Assembly (NCBI GenBank): GCA_016933315.1
Contig: JAFGBE010000121.1
Span: 1-7,104 of the forward strand
Length of the DNA: 7,104 nt
Reading direction: 5' to 3'
Source of the DNA: Candidatus Auribacterota bacterium
GTDB lineage: Bacteria > Auribacterota > UBA6266
Shown piece after piece: positions 5,815 through 7,104 of this stretch. The notes under the pieces were generated by a model. The model was not told where the DNA came from. It did not search any database and saw only the letters and a program-made list of their open reading frames with translations. How positions within the stretch are numbered: the stretch's first letter is position 1; each line of letters starts with the position of its first letter. The translations under genes and the position numbers were made by a program.

Positions 5815-5842
5815 ATTATAAAAAAAACGTCTATAATGTCAA
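5815..5842 (-). promoter_or_regulatory. Consensus sigma70 promoter for the riboswitch-PEP-CTERM transcript
   Basis: On the minus strand TTGACA (5837-5842) and TATAAT (5815-5820), both perfect matches to consensus, are separated by 16 nt. The predicted start near 5808 lies about 20 nt before the aptamer. A strong promoter behind a shut-off riboswitch fits high expression of the downstream gene during cobalamin limitation. Confidence 0.82.
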
Positions 5843-5915
5843 TGTATTTCTTTCTTGATATTTTCGGAAATTCATATTTAATAGTATAAAACAAACTGTT
5901 AACTTTGGAAAATTT

Positions 5916-6584
5916 ATGGTTTCTCTTTTTAGAGACAGGTTGCTGCTGCTGTCACTTTTAATTTCCATATCGCTGCATTTTATAGTCCTGGGCGCATCTC
6001 CCACTATAAGACGGCTCGCGTCGCTGGGAAGAAAGGAGAAATATATTGAAGTGCTTTTTTACCAGCCGCAGGCTCCGCTTCCCGCTCCGAAGACCGTTGC
6101 CGTACCCGATGTCTCCCCCGCCGTGAACGTCCAGACCGAAAAACCCAGGAGCGAGTCCATAAGCCAGACTGTCCGCAAGAAAATAGAACAGCCCAGAACA
6201 CAGAAAAAAGAAATAGACGGCGAACAGGATAAAAAAACAATCGAAAAAGCGAAAAAAGAATTTGCGCCCCAGGCTGCAATGATAAAAAAATATACCCTTG
6301 ACCTGGATTCCATCGTAAAAGCTTATGTAAGGCTGAAATATCCCGAAATCGCAAAAAAACAGGGCATAGAGGCAAAAGTGCTCGTTGTTTTCTGCCTGAA
6401 TAACAAAGGGCGGCTGACTTATATCAACATACCCAAGGCCAACAAGTCGAATTTAGAGGAATTCAACAATGCGGCGCTGGAATCGATAAAAGAGGCGTCC
6501 AAGCATTTTCCGCCGTTCCCGAACGGGATAGACCAGAGCGAAATAATGTTCAGCCTTGAGGTGGTTTTCGAGCTTTATGACTGA
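5916..6584 (+). CDS. tonB: TonB-family energy transducer
   Basis: Predicted inner-membrane protein of 222 residues that, with ExbB and ExbD, passes proton-motive energy to outer-membrane TonB-dependent transporters. A single N-terminal membrane anchor (about 8-27) contains Ser17 and His21, spaced like the Ser16/His20 pair of E. coli TonB. A periplasmic linker follows, with Pro/Ala-rich (50-70) and Lys/Glu/Gln-rich (85-118) parts. The C-terminal TonB domain runs from about 133 to 222, with YPEIAKKQGIEAKVLVVFCLNNKG (142-165), NNAALESIKEASKHFPPFP (184-202) and the last strand FSLEVVFEL. The ribosome site is weak (GGA 8 nt upstream), but no other in-frame start fits. It is the only plus-strand gene, divergent from the riboswitch unit and ending 3 nt from the ABC ATPase gene. 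The exbBD genes and receptor are not in view. Confidence 0.9.
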   Translation: MVSLFRDRLLLLSLLISISLHFIVLGASPTIRRLASLGRKEKYIEVLFYQPQAPLPAPKTVAVPDVSPAVNVQTEKPRSESISQTVRKKIEQPRTQKKEIDGEQDKKTIEKAKKEFAPQAAMIKKYTLDLDSIVKAYVRLKYPEIAKKQGIEAKVLVVFCLNNKGRLTYINIPKANKSNLEEFNNAALESIKEASKHFPPFPNGIDQSEIMFSLEVVFELYD

Positions 6585-6587
6585 ACC

Positions 6588-7104
6588 TCAGTATATTATG
6601 AGCCTTCCCTTATAAGACTCGACCCGCACATCGGTTTCATAAAGCCCTGAAAGTTTTTCTCCTGTCACGACTTTTTCCGCCGCGCCCTTGTCAAAAATTT
6701 TCCCGTCTTTCAGAAGTATTATTTCGGAGCTGTATTCCAGGACAGGGTTCAGCTCATGCGCTATCAGAATAACGGTAGTCCCCAGGGCGCCGTTAATCAT
6801 CTTCAATATGTTCATTATTAATTTCTGGTGTTTTATATCAAGATACGTCAGTGGTTCATCCATAATGAGGATATTTGTTCTCTGGCACAGCGCTCTTGCA
6901 AGAAAAACCATCTGCCTTTCGCCGCCGCTCAGGTTATTGATGGGTGTATTCCTGAGATTTTCGATTTCGCACCTCAAAACGACCGATTCGATTTCCTCGC
7001 TGTCCTCTTTCGCCAGGGAACCCCAGAACCCGGTGTAGGGATATCTTCCCATAGCGATATATTCTTCAACGCTGTAGTCATAGATTATTTTTGACTCCTG
7101 GGGA
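6588..7104 (-). CDS. ABC transporter ATP-binding protein, BtuD/FecE type (5' part outside window)
   Basis: C-terminal two thirds (171 visible residues) of a cytoplasmic ATPase that powers import of cobalamin, ferric siderophores or haem. Reading inward from the edge it shows the Q-loop PQ, then VEEYIAMGRYPYTGFWG, typical of the FecE/BtuD/FhuC group. Then come the signature LSGGERQ, Walker B ILIMDEP, the D-loop TYLDIKHQ and the switch-His segment IAHELN. Walker A lies outside. The visible frame stays open to the edge, so the internal ATG at 7052 is not the true start. It converges with tonB across 3 nt. Partner permease and binding-protein genes would be expected further right. The cobalamin riboswitch some 800 nt away favours B12 as substrate, but iron chelates remain possible from sequence alone. 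Confidence 0.9.
   Translation of the reverse strand, partial: PQESKIIYDYSVEEYIAMGRYPYTGFWGSLAKEDSEEIESVVLRCEIENLRNTPINNLSGGERQMVFLARALCQRTNILIMDEPLTYLDIKHQKLIMNILKMINGALGTTVILIAHELNPVLEYSSEIILLKDGKIFDKGAAEKVVTGEKLSGLYETDVRVESYKGRLIIY

Noticed and set aside
5843..5915. Plus-strand promoter for tonB
   Set aside because: The region is AT-rich with a TTGATA and a TATAAA, but their spacing (24 nt) is wrong and no other pair is convincing.
6004..6375. Minus-strand open frames opposite tonB
   Set aside because: tonB has a membrane anchor, linker and TonB domain in the correct order; the opposite frames are shadows without recognisable features.
6582..6590. Shared terminator between converging tonB and ABC ATPase genes
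   Set aside because: The stops are 3 nt apart and I see no stem with a T-run around them.
1..7104. CRISPR arrays, tRNA or rRNA genes, insertion sequences
   Set aside because: No regularly spaced repeats, cloverleaf-like stretch, rRNA-like sequence or transposase motif was seen.

Overview
The window carries eight protein genes, one of them cut by the right edge, and one clear RNA regulator. All are on the minus strand except tonB. Prepilin-type H-X9-DG protein, PEP-CTERM surface protein, TonB and mid-GC coding with AT-rich spacers together suggest a Gram-negative of the PVC/Omnitrophota-like uncultured lineages. That placement is an inference from gene content only.

Region 1 (about 1-3365, minus) is a nucleotide-sugar / surface-glycan cluster. 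In transcription order it holds a TIM-barrel sugar-phosphate isomerase/epimerase, a short RmlC-like cupin epimerase (4-nt overlap with the first gene), a putative internal promoter, a multi-pass flippase-like membrane protein and a short RmlA-type sugar-1-phosphate nucleotidyltransferase (1 nt after the flippase). The remaining rhamnose-pathway enzymes (RmlB, RmlD) and glycosyltransferases are not visible. Region 2 (about 3336-3664, minus) is a complete monocistronic rpsU unit: sigma70-like promoter, a leader ending in an unusually long Shine-Dalgarno, a TTG-started 58-codon S21 gene and a strong intrinsic terminator. The terminator ends only 12 nt before the start codon of the sugar operon.

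Region 3 (about 3700-5842, minus) is the most interesting part. A promoter with both hexamers matching consensus (5815-5842) reads into a cobalamin riboswitch aptamer (5699-5786). This is followed by an intrinsic terminator (5636-5669) and then by a PEP-CTERM surface-protein gene, not by a classical B12 gene. Downstream, with no obvious terminator between, lies a prepilin-like H-X9-DG protein. The 170-nt spacer between these two genes is built from degenerate copies of the pilin's own prepilin-leader coding sequence, one of which forms a near-perfect palindrome.

Region 4 (5916-7104) has tonB (plus) converging on a BtuD/FecE-type ABC ATPase (minus, N-terminus beyond the window). With the riboswitch next door, the likely theme of the right half is TonB-dependent uptake of cobalamin or a similar chelate. 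The PEP-CTERM protein is then a candidate B12-starvation-induced surface component. The riboswitch identification is strong; the function of the PEP-CTERM protein is inference.
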